This document shows, one piece after another, positions 17,338 to 25,982 of a DNA stretch of 64,000 nucleotides; position 1 is the stretch's first letter; each line of letters starts with the position of its first letter. The position numbers were made by a program, and so were the translations under genes. The notes under the pieces are model-generated. The model was given only the letters and a program-made list of their open reading frames with translations, was not told where the DNA came from and searched no databases. The DNA is from Pseudomonas sp. BN411. GTDB lineage: Bacteria > Pseudomonadota > Gammaproteobacteria > Pseudomonadales > Pseudomonadaceae. The stretch is taken from contig NZ_SSOM01000065.1 in the NCBI RefSeq assembly GCF_029871235.1, forward strand, positions 62,001 through 126,000, read 5' to 3'.

Positions 17338-17799
17338 CTACAGGAGCTGCGGACGACGGGTCTCCGCCAACTGCCGCTTCAACCGCGCCACTTCGGTCAT
17401 GTCGGTGATCACCAGGCACACGCGCTCCACCTTGCCGCCTGCAGCGGCGAGGGGCAGGACGGTGAGATTCTGGTACATGAAGTCCTCTTCGCCGGTGATC
17501 GGCCGGTAGTTGTCGAAGCGGATCAGGTAGGGCCGCTGCTCCCACAGGCTGAAGGCGCGGGTGCCGAGCTGCAGCACACTGTCCACCTTGCGTCGCAACC
17601 AGTTGCGGTCGATCTCCGGGAACAGCTCGAAGAGGTTCTTGCCGTGTACCCGGTCGGGGCCGAGGCCCGAATGGTTTTCCATGAAGCTGTTCCACACCTC
17701 GACGTGGTACTGGCGGTCCAGGACCACTACGCCGACGTCCAGGCACTGGACGATATCGAGCAGCCAGTGGAGTTCCTTGAAATCGATCTGTGCCGGCAT
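17338..17799 (-). CDS. PAS-domain protein, no output domain
   Basis: A 153-residue protein that is essentially one PAS domain: LLDIVQCLDVGVVVLDRQYHVEVWNSFME, then GKNLFELFPEID, and a PAC-like VERVCLVITDMTEVARLKRQL end. No kinase, GGDEF or transmembrane segment is present, so it should act by protein contact, possibly as a sensor for the response regulator that starts upstream on the same strand (4 bases between genes). The TAG stop sits in a GTAGGGGC motif next to a REP pair. Confidence 0.8.
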   Translation of the reverse strand: MPAQIDFKELHWLLDIVQCLDVGVVVLDRQYHVEVWNSFMENHSGLGPDRVHGKNLFELFPEIDRNWLRRKVDSVLQLGTRAFSLWEQRPYLIRFDNYRPITGEEDFMYQNLTVLPLAAAGGKVERVCLVITDMTEVARLKRQLAETRRPQLL

Positions 17800-17803
17800 G
17801 GGG

Positions 17804-18811
17804 TCAGTCCATCAGGTAGTGGATCTTCTGGGTCAGGCGCGCGATGGAGGTTTCGGTGAAGAGCAGCAGCAGGTCGAAGTGCAGGTTGTGGTCTTCAATG
17901 GCGTAGCTGATCTCCACGGCCAGCGTCTTGCGCCAGCGCCGGTTGTTGAGCTGGAACAGCCGTTCGATGGAGCTGTGCCGGCCGAGCAATTGCGGGTGGC
18001 CCTGGGAGAAGCGCACGTCGATCTGTTCGGCGATGCCGGCAAGGCAGGCGCCGATCAGGATGCTCGCCAGGTCCAGCTGGATCTCCGCTTCCTCGTTCTC
18101 GCCCTGGGGGCGGCAGCCGAGCAGGCGCGCCACCTCGGCGCTCTCGGCATCGTGGAACAGCAGCAATGCCTCGCCGGCGATGGATTCGCCGATGAACCCC
18201 TGACACACCGCCGACAGCCGTTCGCCGCGCTGGGCATCGGCCAGGGCCATGTGCAGTTCGCTGACTTCGAAGAGGTTGACGTTGGGCACCGGCAGCTGCA
18301 CGAACACCCCGAGCACCCGCGCCAACAGGGCGGCGGCGCGGCCCATGGCGACGTTGCTGACTTCGCGCAGGGCATCGCGGAAGTTCACCCGCAGGTCCGG
18401 ATCGGTGCGCACCGGGATGCCGCTCAGCGGGCTGGTGGACGGCGCCGGGCGCAGCAGCCCCAGGCGGATCAGGGTTTCCCGCAGCTCGTCCGGATCGGCG
18501 GGCTTGCGGATGAAGGCCAGGGCGCCGAGCTCGTGAACGCGGCGCTGGGCTTCTTCCTGGATATCGCCGGAAATCACTACCACCCGTGACTTCAACCCCT
18601 CGGCGCGGATTCGGCTGAGGACCTGGTAGCCATCCATCACCGGCATGGTCAGGTCCAGCAGGACCACCTGGCCCTGGCCCTGGCGTATCGCTTCAAGGGC
18701 TTCTTCGCCGTTGCTTGCCTGGGTGATATGCACCGGCCAGTCCAACGGCAGCGCGCGAATCAACTGCTTGCGCGCCATCATCGAGTCGTCGCAGACGAGG
18801 AGGGGAATCAC
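17804..18811 (-). CDS. Response regulator with CheY receiver and CheC-like phosphatase domain
   Basis: A 335-residue protein from a GTG at 18811. Residues 1-120 are a receiver with acidic pair D8-D9, phospho-acceptor D53 (LLDLTMPVMDG) and K103 (FIRKP). Residues from about 140 form a CheC/CheX-like domain with one good phosphatase motif (E150-x-x-N153 in LREVSNVAMG). The matching position of the second half reads DLASILIGACLAG and has lost the E-N pair. It probably signals by dephosphorylating another CheY-like protein, or itself. It is co-directional with the PAS gene, 4 bases apart. No chemotaxis operon is near. Confidence 0.85.
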   Translation of the reverse strand: MIPLLVCDDSMMARKQLIRALPLDWPVHITQASNGEEALEAIRQGQGQVVLLDLTMPVMDGYQVLSRIRAEGLKSRVVVISGDIQEEAQRRVHELGALAFIRKPADPDELRETLIRLGLLRPAPSTSPLSGIPVRTDPDLRVNFRDALREVSNVAMGRAAALLARVLGVFVQLPVPNVNLFEVSELHMALADAQRGERLSAVCQGFIGESIAGEALLLFHDAESAEVARLLGCRPQGENEEAEIQLDLASILIGACLAGIAEQIDVRFSQGHPQLLGRHSSIERLFQLNNRRWRKTLAVEISYAIEDHNLHFDLLLLFTETSIARLTQKIHYLMD

Positions 18812-18899
18812 CTTGGGGGCACCGCATGGAGAAAGCTGGACTCTGGGCAAGCATAGACGCTGGCCGCGTGCCAGCCGACACCTCGCGGCCAGCTTCCGA

Positions 18900-19265
18900 T
18901 CAGATGTTCTGTCCGATGCGCCAAAGGACGCCACTAGGGTCGATGAGGACAAAGTCGCGCATCCGCCAGGGCTGGTCCTGGGGCGGCACCACCCGTAAAC
19001 CGTAGCGCTCGATCACGCCGGAGTTCTGCACGTGCTGCCACCAGGCTTCAACGTCCTTCACTTGCAAATGCATCATCAGGTTCTCCGCAAACTCCTTGGT
19101 GTAGAAGTTCTGGAGGAGGAAGGCACTGTGGCCGTATCGGAAGTAACTGACCTCGTCCGAGGTGCTGCACATCTCGAAGCCGAGGTCGCGGTAGAAGTCC
19201 TTGCTTTGTGCGTAATCCTTCGCCGGCACGAAGGCTTTGATCTCGATGGTGTCCAGTGTGCTCAT
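18900..19265 (-). CDS. VOC-family (glyoxalase-like) protein
   Basis: The product has 121 residues from the ATG at 19265, which follows GGGAAAGCCCC. It has one VOC module: MSTLDTIEIKAFVPAKDYAQ with YRDLGFEM as first half and RDFVLIDPSGVLWRIGQ as second half. The usual metal His/Glu positions are not both obvious, so it may be a binding protein rather than an enzyme. It is transcribed towards the response regulator gene. Confidence 0.8.
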   Translation of the reverse strand: MSTLDTIEIKAFVPAKDYAQSKDFYRDLGFEMCSTSDEVSYFRYGHSAFLLQNFYTKEFAENLMMHLQVKDVEAWWQHVQNSGVIERYGLRVVPPQDQPWRMRDFVLIDPSGVLWRIGQNI

Positions 19266-19341
19266 GGGGCTTTCCCTGACAGTAGCGATGGACAGGCGAT
19301 CACGGTGGAAGCGGCCCTCTGACGGGGCCTGGAGCGGGATG

Positions 19342-20580
19342 CTACGCGAGCTCTCGGGGCTGCGAAAGCCAGCGCAGCGCACCCTGTGCCGCCGCTCGTC
19401 CACTGGCGAAGCAGGCGGTGAGCAGGTAGCCGCCGGTGGGCGCTTCCCAGTCGAGCATCTCGCCGGCGCAGAACACCCCCGGCAATTGCCTGAGCATCAG
19501 GCCTTCATCCATGGCCTCGAAGGGCACGCCACCGGCCGAACTGATGGCCTCGTCCAGCGGACGCGCCCGTACCAGCGTCAGCGGCAGGGCCTTGATCACG
19601 GCGGCCAGACGCGCAGGGTCGAGGAAATCGTCCTTGGCCGACAGCTCCCGCAACAGGCCGGCGCGGGCACCGTCGATGCCCAGCTGGCTGTGCAGGTGCT
19701 TGGCCATGGAGCGCGAACCGCGCGGGCGCGCCAGGGCCTTGGTGACCTTATCCACAGAGTGGTTGGGCAGCAGGTCCAGGTGCAGGGTGGCGCTGCCGGT
19801 GGCGTTGATCCGCTCGCGGATGGCGGCGGAAAGGGCGTAGATCAGGCTGCCTTCCACGCCGTTGGCGGTCAGCACGAATTCACCCAGGCGCGGTGCCTGG
19901 TCATCCAGGCGAATGGCCGTCGACTTGATCGGCGCGCCGGCGAACTTCTCTTGCAGCAGTGGGCTCCAGCCGGCCACCTCGAAACCGCAGTTGCTGGGTT
20001 GCAGCGGCGCGATGGTCAAGCCGCGCTGTTCCAGCAGCGGCACCCAGGCGCCGTCCGATCCCAGCCGTGCCCAGCTGCCACCGCCGAGCGCCAGCACGCA
20101 GGCGTCGGCACGGACGCTCGTTTCACCAGCGGGGGTAGCGATGCGCAGCGCACCGTCCTCGGCCCAGCCGAGCCAGCGGCTGCGGGTATGGATGAGTACG
20201 CCTTGCTCGCGCAGGCGCTTGAGCCAGGCGCGCAGCAGCGGAGCGGCCTTCATGTCGGTGGGAAAGACCCGGCCCGAGGTGCCGACGAAGGTGTCGATGC
20301 CCAGGCCGTGAATCCAGGCGCACAACTCGTCGGCGCCGAAACCTTCCAGCAACGCGCCTACCTCTTCGCGGCGTGCGCCGTAGCGGCCGACGAAGGGGGC
20401 CTTCGCTTCCGAATGAGTGATGTTCATCCCGCCCACGCCGGCCAGCAGGAACTTGCGTCCCACCGAGGGCATGGCATCGAACAACTCCACCCGCGCACCG
20501 CCCAGGGCCAGGGCTTCGGCGGCCATCAGGCCGGCAGGGCCGCCACCGATCACGGCGACGAAGGGGGAGGAGTCGTTCAT
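19342..20580 (-). CDS. NAD(P)/FAD-dependent oxidoreductase, HI0933/BaiN-like flavoprotein
   Basis: A 412-residue flavoprotein. The N-terminal Rossmann motif VIGGGPAGLMAAEALALGG binds FAD, followed by SVGRKFLLAGVGGMNITHSE, a hallmark of the HI0933 family, and the C-terminal FCAGEMLDWEAPTGGYLLTACFASG completes the FAD site. This branch (TIGR03862-like) is widespread; E. coli YhiN and clostridial BaiN are relatives, but its physiological substrate in Pseudomonas is unknown. It stands alone between a VOC gene and a REP pair. Confidence 0.88.
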   Translation of the reverse strand: MNDSSPFVAVIGGGPAGLMAAEALALGGARVELFDAMPSVGRKFLLAGVGGMNITHSEAKAPFVGRYGARREEVGALLEGFGADELCAWIHGLGIDTFVGTSGRVFPTDMKAAPLLRAWLKRLREQGVLIHTRSRWLGWAEDGALRIATPAGETSVRADACVLALGGGSWARLGSDGAWVPLLEQRGLTIAPLQPSNCGFEVAGWSPLLQEKFAGAPIKSTAIRLDDQAPRLGEFVLTANGVEGSLIYALSAAIRERINATGSATLHLDLLPNHSVDKVTKALARPRGSRSMAKHLHSQLGIDGARAGLLRELSAKDDFLDPARLAAVIKALPLTLVRARPLDEAISSAGGVPFEAMDEGLMLRQLPGVFCAGEMLDWEAPTGGYLLTACFASGRAAAQGALRWLSQPRELA

Positions 20581-20649
20581 GGGAATAAAAGAGAAGGAGT
20601 TGGGAAAGGGCGCATTCTACTGCACGCCGCTCGGCTGGACACGGCATGT

Positions 20650-20749
20650 TGTGGGGGCGAATTCATTCGCGATGGGCGGCGAAGCTGCCCCGAGGAAGTC
20701 TATTGGGCAGGCCAATGGCCTGCTCAGCGATTGAAATCGCCCCCACAGG
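20650..20749. repeat. REP pair, GTGGGGGCG class
   Basis: The left arm is GCGAATTCATTCGC and the right arm GCGATTGAAATCGC, with an inner GGCCAATGGCC-type hairpin. It lies between the flavoprotein gene start and the stop of the deacetylase-like gene. Confidence 0.85.
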
Positions 20750-20762
20750 AAACGCACATTGC

Positions 20763-21686
20763 TTAGCGCCCCAGCCCCATCTCCCGCCAGACCCGATCCG
20801 CGCTGTGATGGAGGATGCCATGCCGCTTTGCCAGGGCCGCGCGGTCCTTGCTGTAGCCACCACCGATCACGCCCACCACCGGGATGTCGCGCCCCAGGCA
20901 ATGGCGGATTACCCGCTCATCACGCTCGGCCACGCCGGCGTCGGTGAGTTGCAGGTAGCCCAGGGCATCGTCCTTGTGCACATCCACGCCGGCGTCGTAG
21001 AGCACCAGGTCCGGCTGATACAGCGGCAACAGATAGTTCAGCGCATCCTCCACCACCTGCAGGTAGTCGGCGTCGCCCATGCCCATGGGCAAGGGGATGT
21101 CCCAATCGCTCTCGGCCTTGCGCGCGGGGAAGTTCTTCTCGCAGTGCAGGGAGACGGTGATGGCTTCCGGGGTATCGGCCAGCAAGCGCGCGGTGCCATC
21201 GCCCTGGTGCACGTCGCAGTCGAAGATCAGCACCCGCTGAACCTTGCCCGCCTCCAACAGGTAGCGGCTGATCACCGCCAGGTCGTTGAAGATGCAGAAG
21301 CCCGCCGCGTGGTCGAAGTGCGCGTGGTGGGTGCCACCGGCCAGATGGCAGGCCAGGCCGTGCTCAAGCGCCAGGTCGGCGGCCAGCAGCGAACCGCCCA
21401 CTGCGCGCACGGTGCGCCGCGCCAGTGGTTCGCTCCAGGGGAGGCCGAGGCGGCGTTGTTCGTCGCGGCCCAGGTCGCCGTCGAGGAAACGCCGGATGTA
21501 GTTGGGGCAATGGGCGAGCGCGAGTACGTCTGGCGGGCAGATGTCCGGGCGATGCAGGCGCGCATCGGTGGTCAGGCCGCTGTCCAGCAGGTGCTCGTAG
21601 AGCAGGCGGAATTTCTCCATGGGAAAGCGGTGTTCCGCCGGAAAGGGCGGACTGTAGTCGTCGTGGTACACCAGCGGCAGGAACAT
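20763..21686 (-). CDS. Histone-deacetylase-superfamily Zn hydrolase
   Basis: A 307-residue arginase/deacetylase-fold enzyme. The conserved active-site elements are GGTHHAHFDHA (H120, H121), the zinc ligands in FDCDVHQGDGT (D158, H160) and D235 in YDAGVDVH, then a GGGYS loop. Bacterial members act on acetylpolyamines, acetoin-related substrates or acetylated proteins; single-domain proteins of this length resemble the AcuC/class-IV-like group. The substrate is unknown. It is divergent from the GNAT gene, an acetyl-removing and an acetyl-adding enzyme side by side. Confidence 0.88.
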   Translation of the reverse strand: MFLPLVYHDDYSPPFPAEHRFPMEKFRLLYEHLLDSGLTTDARLHRPDICPPDVLALAHCPNYIRRFLDGDLGRDEQRRLGLPWSEPLARRTVRAVGGSLLAADLALEHGLACHLAGGTHHAHFDHAAGFCIFNDLAVISRYLLEAGKVQRVLIFDCDVHQGDGTARLLADTPEAITVSLHCEKNFPARKAESDWDIPLPMGMGDADYLQVVEDALNYLLPLYQPDLVLYDAGVDVHKDDALGYLQLTDAGVAERDERVIRHCLGRDIPVVGVIGGGYSKDRAALAKRHGILHHSADRVWREMGLGR

Positions 21687-21756
21687 CGATCAGCACTCGG
21701 GGCGGGACGCAGGGCAGTATTATGAGGCCTTCGAGCCAGGTTCAAGAGTAAGCCCC

Positions 21757-22317
21757 GTGCCCCCGATCGAACTGCATACCCCGCGCCTGCACCTGCGTGC
21801 CTGGCGCGACGATGACCTGACGGCCTTCGCCGAACTCAATGCCGACCCCGAGGTGATGCGGCACTTTCCCGCCTGCATGAGCCGCGAGCAAAGCGATGCC
21901 CTGGCGACCCGCATCCACCAGCACACCCAGCAGTACGGATTCGGCCAGTGGGTGGTCGAGCACCGCGGGGACGGTGGCTTTGTCGGCGTCGTCGGCCTGC
22001 AGAACGTGAACTTCGACCAGCACTTCACCCCGGCGGTGGAAATCGGCTGGCGCCTGATGCACCGCTACTGGGGGCACGGTCTGGCCAGCGAGGCGGCGCA
22101 GGCGGCCCTGGCGTTCGGCTTCGAGTCCATGCAGCTGGCGGAGATCGTGGCGTTCACCGTGCCGGGCAACCTGCGTTCCCAGGCGGTGATGACGCGAATC
22201 GGGATGCAGCGCGACATGCAGGGCGACTTCGAGCATCCGCTTCTGCCCGAGGGGCATCCACTGCGCCTCCATCTGCTCTACCGCTTGGGCCGCGCCGAAT
22301 GGGAAGCCTTGCGATGA
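21757..22317 (+). CDS. GNAT-family N-acetyltransferase (RimJ-like)
   Basis: A 186-residue protein starting at GTG. It has the RimJ/RimL layout: LHTPRLHLRAWRDDDLTAF at the start, EIGWRLMHRYWGHGLASEAA with the acetyl-CoA-binding loop, and a C-terminal AVMTRIGMQRD helix. It transfers acetyl groups to an amine or protein N-terminus; the target is unknown. The stop overlaps the next start (ATGA), so it is translationally coupled to the SagB-like gene. Confidence 0.85.
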   Translation: MPPIELHTPRLHLRAWRDDDLTAFAELNADPEVMRHFPACMSREQSDALATRIHQHTQQYGFGQWVVEHRGDGGFVGVVGLQNVNFDQHFTPAVEIGWRLMHRYWGHGLASEAAQAALAFGFESMQLAEIVAFTVPGNLRSQAVMTRIGMQRDMQGDFEHPLLPEGHPLRLHLLYRLGRAEWEALR

Positions 22318-23918
22318 GCGATGCCGTACGTGCCTACCACGAGCTCAGCAAGCACCGTCCGGACCGCTTCGCGCCCGGGCCCGGCCAGCTCGACTGGGCG
22401 ACCCAGCCGGCGCCCTTCCGCCGCTACGCCGGGGCGCGTGTGCTGGAGTTGTGGCATCGCCCGCTGGAAGAAACGCCGGGCTACGACGCGGTGTTCGCCG
22501 CCCCGGTCGGCGCGCCGGCCCCCCTGAATCGCGAAAGCCTGTCGCAACTGCTGTACGACAGCCTGGCCATTTCCGCCTGGAAGGAGGCGGGTGCGAGCCG
22601 CTGGGCGCTGCGGGTCAACCCGTCCTCCGGCAACCTGCATCCCACCGAGGCCTACCTGCTGCTGCCGGCAGGCGCGGTGGAGGAGGGCGCCCTGCTGGCC
22701 CACTACGCCCCGGACGTCCATGGGCTGGAAATCCGCAGCGAGTTGCCGGCGCCCCTGGCCGAGCAGTTGTCCGCAGTGCTGCCGGCGGATGGCTTCCTGC
22801 TGGCGCTCGCCAGCATTCCCTGGCGCGAAGCCTGGAAGTACGGCGAGCGCGCCTACCGCTATTGCCAGCACGACCTGGGTCATGCCCTGGCGGCACTGGC
22901 CATCGCCGCCAGTGCCCTGGGCTGGCAGGTGCGGGTGATGGGCGGAGTCGCTGAAGAAACCCTGGATGCCCTGCTGGGGCTGGACCGGCCTGGCTTCGTC
23001 GAGCGCGAGTACGCTGACGTGCTGCTGTGGATAGGCCCGGCGCATGAGTTGGAGTTCGCCCTTGGCCAGTCCCTGCAGGATGGCCTCGCCGCCCTGGAGT
23101 TGCATGGCACACCGAATCGCCTGTCCCGCGAGCAGCGCCACTGGCCCGAACTGGAGCGAGTCCACGAACTCTGCCGGGCGCCGCGCCTGCCGCCGGCCGA
23201 CTGGCGCGCAGCCGAGGCCCGCGCGGTTGTGGATAACCCCGGGCTGCCGTTGCGCCCGCTGCTGCACCGCCGGCGCAGCGCGCAGTCCATGGATGGTCGC
23301 AGCGGTATCCAGGCGGACCTGTTGCTGGCCTGGCTGCGCCGCCTGATGCCGAAGAATTCGCCGGTGCCCTTCGCCAGCCTTGGCGATGCGCGGGTCGACC
23401 TGCTGCTGTTCGTCCATCGCGTCCAGGGCATGGCGCCGGGCCTCTACTGGCTGGCACGCGGGGCCGCTGCGGAAAGCGAACTGGCCCAGGGCCTGCGGGG
23501 GGATTTCCTCTGGCAGCGGGCCAGCGACGAGCTGCCGCTGTACCGCCTGCTGGAAGGCGATGCCCGTGGCCTGGCGGGCTTTCTGTCCTGCGGCCAGGAC
23601 ATCGCCGCCGATGGTTGCGTCGCGGTGGCCATGCTCGCCCGCTTCGACGCTGCCCTGGAGCGGGGCGCCTGGTGTTATCCGCGCCTGTACTGGGAGTGCG
23701 GGCAGATCGGCCAGTTGCTCTACCTGGAAGCCGAGGCCGCCGGGATATCGGGGACTGGCATCGGCTGCTACTTCGACGATTCGGTGCATGAATTGCTGGA
23801 AATGGCCGACAGTCGCTGGCAAAGCCTTTACCATTTCACCATTGGCCGCGCGCTGTGGGACGAGCGCCTGACGACGCTACCGGCCTATCCCGAACTACGA
23901 AGACCGCCCCGGCCATGA
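22314..23918 (+). CDS. SagB/ThcOx-family oxidoreductase with two nitroreductase-like halves
   Basis: A 534-residue flavoprotein from the ATG at 22314. The first half carries the SagB signature ALRVNPSSGNLHPTEAYLLLP. The second half begins RRSAQSMDG and has GQIGQLLYLEAEAAGISGTGIGCYFDD, so two nitroreductase-like domains are fused. SagB enzymes use FMN to oxidise azolines in ribosomal peptides, but no YcaO cyclodehydratase, precursor peptide or protease is in the neighbourhood. Coupling to a GNAT gene is the only context. A different dehydrogenase role is therefore quite possible. Confidence 0.85.
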   Translation: MSDAVRAYHELSKHRPDRFAPGPGQLDWATQPAPFRRYAGARVLELWHRPLEETPGYDAVFAAPVGAPAPLNRESLSQLLYDSLAISAWKEAGASRWALRVNPSSGNLHPTEAYLLLPAGAVEEGALLAHYAPDVHGLEIRSELPAPLAEQLSAVLPADGFLLALASIPWREAWKYGERAYRYCQHDLGHALAALAIAASALGWQVRVMGGVAEETLDALLGLDRPGFVEREYADVLLWIGPAHELEFALGQSLQDGLAALELHGTPNRLSREQRHWPELERVHELCRAPRLPPADWRAAEARAVVDNPGLPLRPLLHRRRSAQSMDGRSGIQADLLLAWLRRLMPKNSPVPFASLGDARVDLLLFVHRVQGMAPGLYWLARGAAAESELAQGLRGDFLWQRASDELPLYRLLEGDARGLAGFLSCGQDIAADGCVAVAMLARFDAALERGAWCYPRLYWECGQIGQLLYLEAEAAGISGTGIGCYFDDSVHELLEMADSRWQSLYHFTIGRALWDERLTTLPAYPELRRPPRP

Positions 23919-23949
23919 CCGGAGCGGCAGCCTTGCAGAGGAGAATTCC

Positions 23950-24819
23950 ATGACCCAGGTGCTCGACGAGCTGGTCGCGCTGCTGAGCCTCGAATCCATC
24001 GAAGAGAACCTGTTCCGTGGCGTCAGCCAGGACCTCGGTTTCCGCCAATTGTTCGGCGGCCAGGTGCTTGGCCAGTCGCTCTCCGCCGCCAGCCAGACGG
24101 TCGAGTCCGAGCGCCATGTGCACTCCCTCCACGGATACTTCCTGCGCCCCGGCGATGCCACCCTGCCGGTGGTCTACTCGGTGGAGCGGGTGCGTGATGG
24201 CGGCAGCTTCAGCACTCGCCGCGTCACTGCCATCCAGAAGGGGCAGCAGATCTTCACCTGCAGCGCGTCCTTCCAGCAGGACGAAGAAGGCTTCGAGCAT
24301 CAGCTGACCATGCCCGAGGTACCGGGGCCGGAGAACCTGCCGAGCGAGCTGGAACTGGCGCGCAAGAATGTGCATCTGCTGTCAGAGCGCGTGCGCGACA
24401 AGTTCCTCTGCGCCAAGCCCATCGAGATCCGCCCGGTCACACTGGAAAACCCATTCGACCCGCGTCCAGGCGAGCCGGTGAAGCACGTCTGGTTCCGCGC
24501 CGACGGCAGCCTTCCGGACATCCCTGCGATCCACAAGTACATCCTCGCCTACGCCTCGGACTTCGGCCTGCTGACCACGTCCATGCTCCCCCACGGTGTG
24601 TCGGTGTGGCAGAAATTCATGCAGGTGGCCAGCCTTGACCATGCCCTGTGGTTCCACCGCGACCTGCGCGCGGATGACTGGTTGCTCTACTCCATGGATA
24701 GCCCCTGGGCCGGCAATTCCCGCGGCTTCTCCCGCGGCAGCATCTTCAACCGCGCCGGCCAGCTGGTGGCCTCGGTGGCCCAGGAAGGCCTGACCCGCCT
24801 GCGCGAGGATTGGAAGTGA
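23950..24819 (+). CDS. tesB: Acyl-CoA thioesterase II
   Basis: A 289-residue double-hotdog thioesterase. It begins DELVALLSLESIEENLFRG, has FGGQVLGQSLSAA, a central FSTRRVTAIQKGQQIF strand and the closing AGNSRGFSRGSIFNRAGQLVASVAQEG, all typical of TesB. It hydrolyses medium and long acyl-CoAs in the cytosol, probably to buffer CoA. Its 3' end overlaps the HAD gene start by four bases (GTGA), so the two are coupled. Confidence 0.92.
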   Translation: MTQVLDELVALLSLESIEENLFRGVSQDLGFRQLFGGQVLGQSLSAASQTVESERHVHSLHGYFLRPGDATLPVVYSVERVRDGGSFSTRRVTAIQKGQQIFTCSASFQQDEEGFEHQLTMPEVPGPENLPSELELARKNVHLLSERVRDKFLCAKPIEIRPVTLENPFDPRPGEPVKHVWFRADGSLPDIPAIHKYILAYASDFGLLTTSMLPHGVSVWQKFMQVASLDHALWFHRDLRADDWLLYSMDSPWAGNSRGFSRGSIFNRAGQLVASVAQEGLTRLREDWK

Positions 24820-25424
24820 CGGTTCCGAACACCGAACTTGGGCGATACCGCCACTGGGTGTTCGACATGGATGGCACGCTGACCATCGCCGTGCATGACT
24901 TCGCCGCGATTCGCGTGGCCCTGGACATCCCGCCGGAGGACGACATCCTCCACCACCTCGCCGCCCTGCCCGATGACGAGGCAGCCGCCAAGCACGCCTG
25001 GCTGCTGGAGCACGAACGGGAGCTGGCGCTGAACGCCCAGCCCGCTGACGGCGCCATCGAGTTGGTTCGCGAACTGCACCAGCGCGGCTGCCAGCTCGGC
25101 ATCCTCACCCGCAATGCCCATGAATTGGCCCTGTTGACCCTGGAAGCCATCGGACTGGGCGACTGCTTCGCTACCGACGACATCCTCGGCCGCGGCGAGG
25201 CCCCACCCAAACCCCACCCTGGCGGCCTGCTGCACCTGGCCGGGCGCTGGCAAGTCCCGCCCCGCGAACTGGTGATGGTGGGCGACTACCGCTTCGACCT
25301 CGACTGCGGCCGCGCCGCCGGGGCGGCAACCGTGCTGGTCAACCTGCCGGACAACCCCTGGCCGGAACTGGCGGACTGGTTTGCGCGGGATTGTGGGGAG
25401 TTGTTGGGGATGGTGGGAGAGTAA
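24816..25424 (+). CDS. HAD-superfamily phosphatase
   Basis: A 202-residue protein from a GTG overlapping the tesB stop. All HAD motifs are present: I VFDMDGTL, II LGILTRNAHE, III KPHPGG, IV VGDYRFDLDCGRAAGA. The cap domain is the small helical type between motifs I and II. Such proteins dephosphorylate small metabolites such as phosphoglycolate or sugar phosphates; the substrate cannot be assigned. Coupling to tesB is seen in many Pseudomonas. Confidence 0.88.
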   Translation: MTVPNTELGRYRHWVFDMDGTLTIAVHDFAAIRVALDIPPEDDILHHLAALPDDEAAAKHAWLLEHERELALNAQPADGAIELVRELHQRGCQLGILTRNAHELALLTLEAIGLGDCFATDDILGRGEAPPKPHPGGLLHLAGRWQVPPRELVMVGDYRFDLDCGRAAGAATVLVNLPDNPWPELADWFARDCGELLGMVGE

Positions 25425-25454
25425 GGGGCGGGTGATTGCGAGCAAGGAGGCTCA

Positions 25455-25790
25455 ATGGAACTCAAGAAATTTGCCAGGGAATTGCGCAGCAACATGACTG
25501 ATGCTGAGCATCACCTCTGGTACTACCTGCGCGGACATCGGTTCTTCGGACTCAAGTTCAAACGACAGAAGCCAATGGGTCACTACATAGTCGACTTCAT
25601 TTGCCTGGAACAGCGGCTGGTGATTGAACTGGATGGTGGCCAGCATCAGGAACAGGCTGACCGGGATGGCGAACGCGATCGCTGGCTGTCAGAGCAGGGC
25701 TATCGGGTATTGCGCTTCTGGAATCATGAGGTGCTGAGGGATACGGACGCCGTGCTTGAGGCGATAGGACGTGCGCTGGGCAAACTCTGA
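25455..25790 (+). CDS. DUF559-domain protein (VSR-endonuclease-like)
   Basis: A 111-residue single-domain protein. It contains ARELRSNMTDAEHHLWYYLRG, FKRQKPMGHYIVDF with a catalytic-type Asp, VIELDGGQH with Glu and Asp, and RDRWLSEQGYRVLRFWN. This is the DUF559 restriction-endonuclease-like fold related to very-short-patch-repair nucleases. It has no methyltransferase partner here. Such genes are common and mobile; its role is unknown. A repeat cluster follows directly. Confidence 0.85.
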   Translation: MELKKFARELRSNMTDAEHHLWYYLRGHRFFGLKFKRQKPMGHYIVDFICLEQRLVIELDGGQHQEQADRDGERDRWLSEQGYRVLRFWNHEVLRDTDAVLEAIGRALGKL

Positions 25791-25800
25791 CCCACTCCCC

Positions 25801-25961
25801 AGCCCTCTCCCACACGTGGGAGAGGGGGCGGTCCGAGTGCGTCATGACTTGGTCGCTCTGATCAGGCTCTCTCCCGGCTGCGTGAGTGGGGCGGTCCGTG
25901 CTGGTCATGACCAGATCGCGCCGATCAGGCTCCCTCTCCCGCCTGCGGGAGAGGGCGGGGG
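25801..25961. repeat. CCCTCTCCC/GGGAGAGGG palindromes with tandem unit
   Basis: Two hairpins, CCCTCTCCC-acac-GTGGGAGAGGG near 25803-25826 and CCCTCTCCCGCC-TGCGGGAGAGGG near 25932-25955, flank two similar ~65-base units that share GGGCGGTCCG...GTCATGAC...GATCAGGCTC. Related hairpins lie at 30710-30815 and 56304-56342. The cluster separates the DUF559 gene from the convergent metallopeptidase gene. Confidence 0.75.
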
Positions 25962-25982
25962 GAGAGGGCAGATGACGGTGAG

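Noticed and set aside
22314-23918. Thiazole/oxazole-modified peptide (TOMM) gene cluster
   Set aside because: Only the SagB-like enzyme is present; no YcaO protein, precursor or exporter is found within the window.
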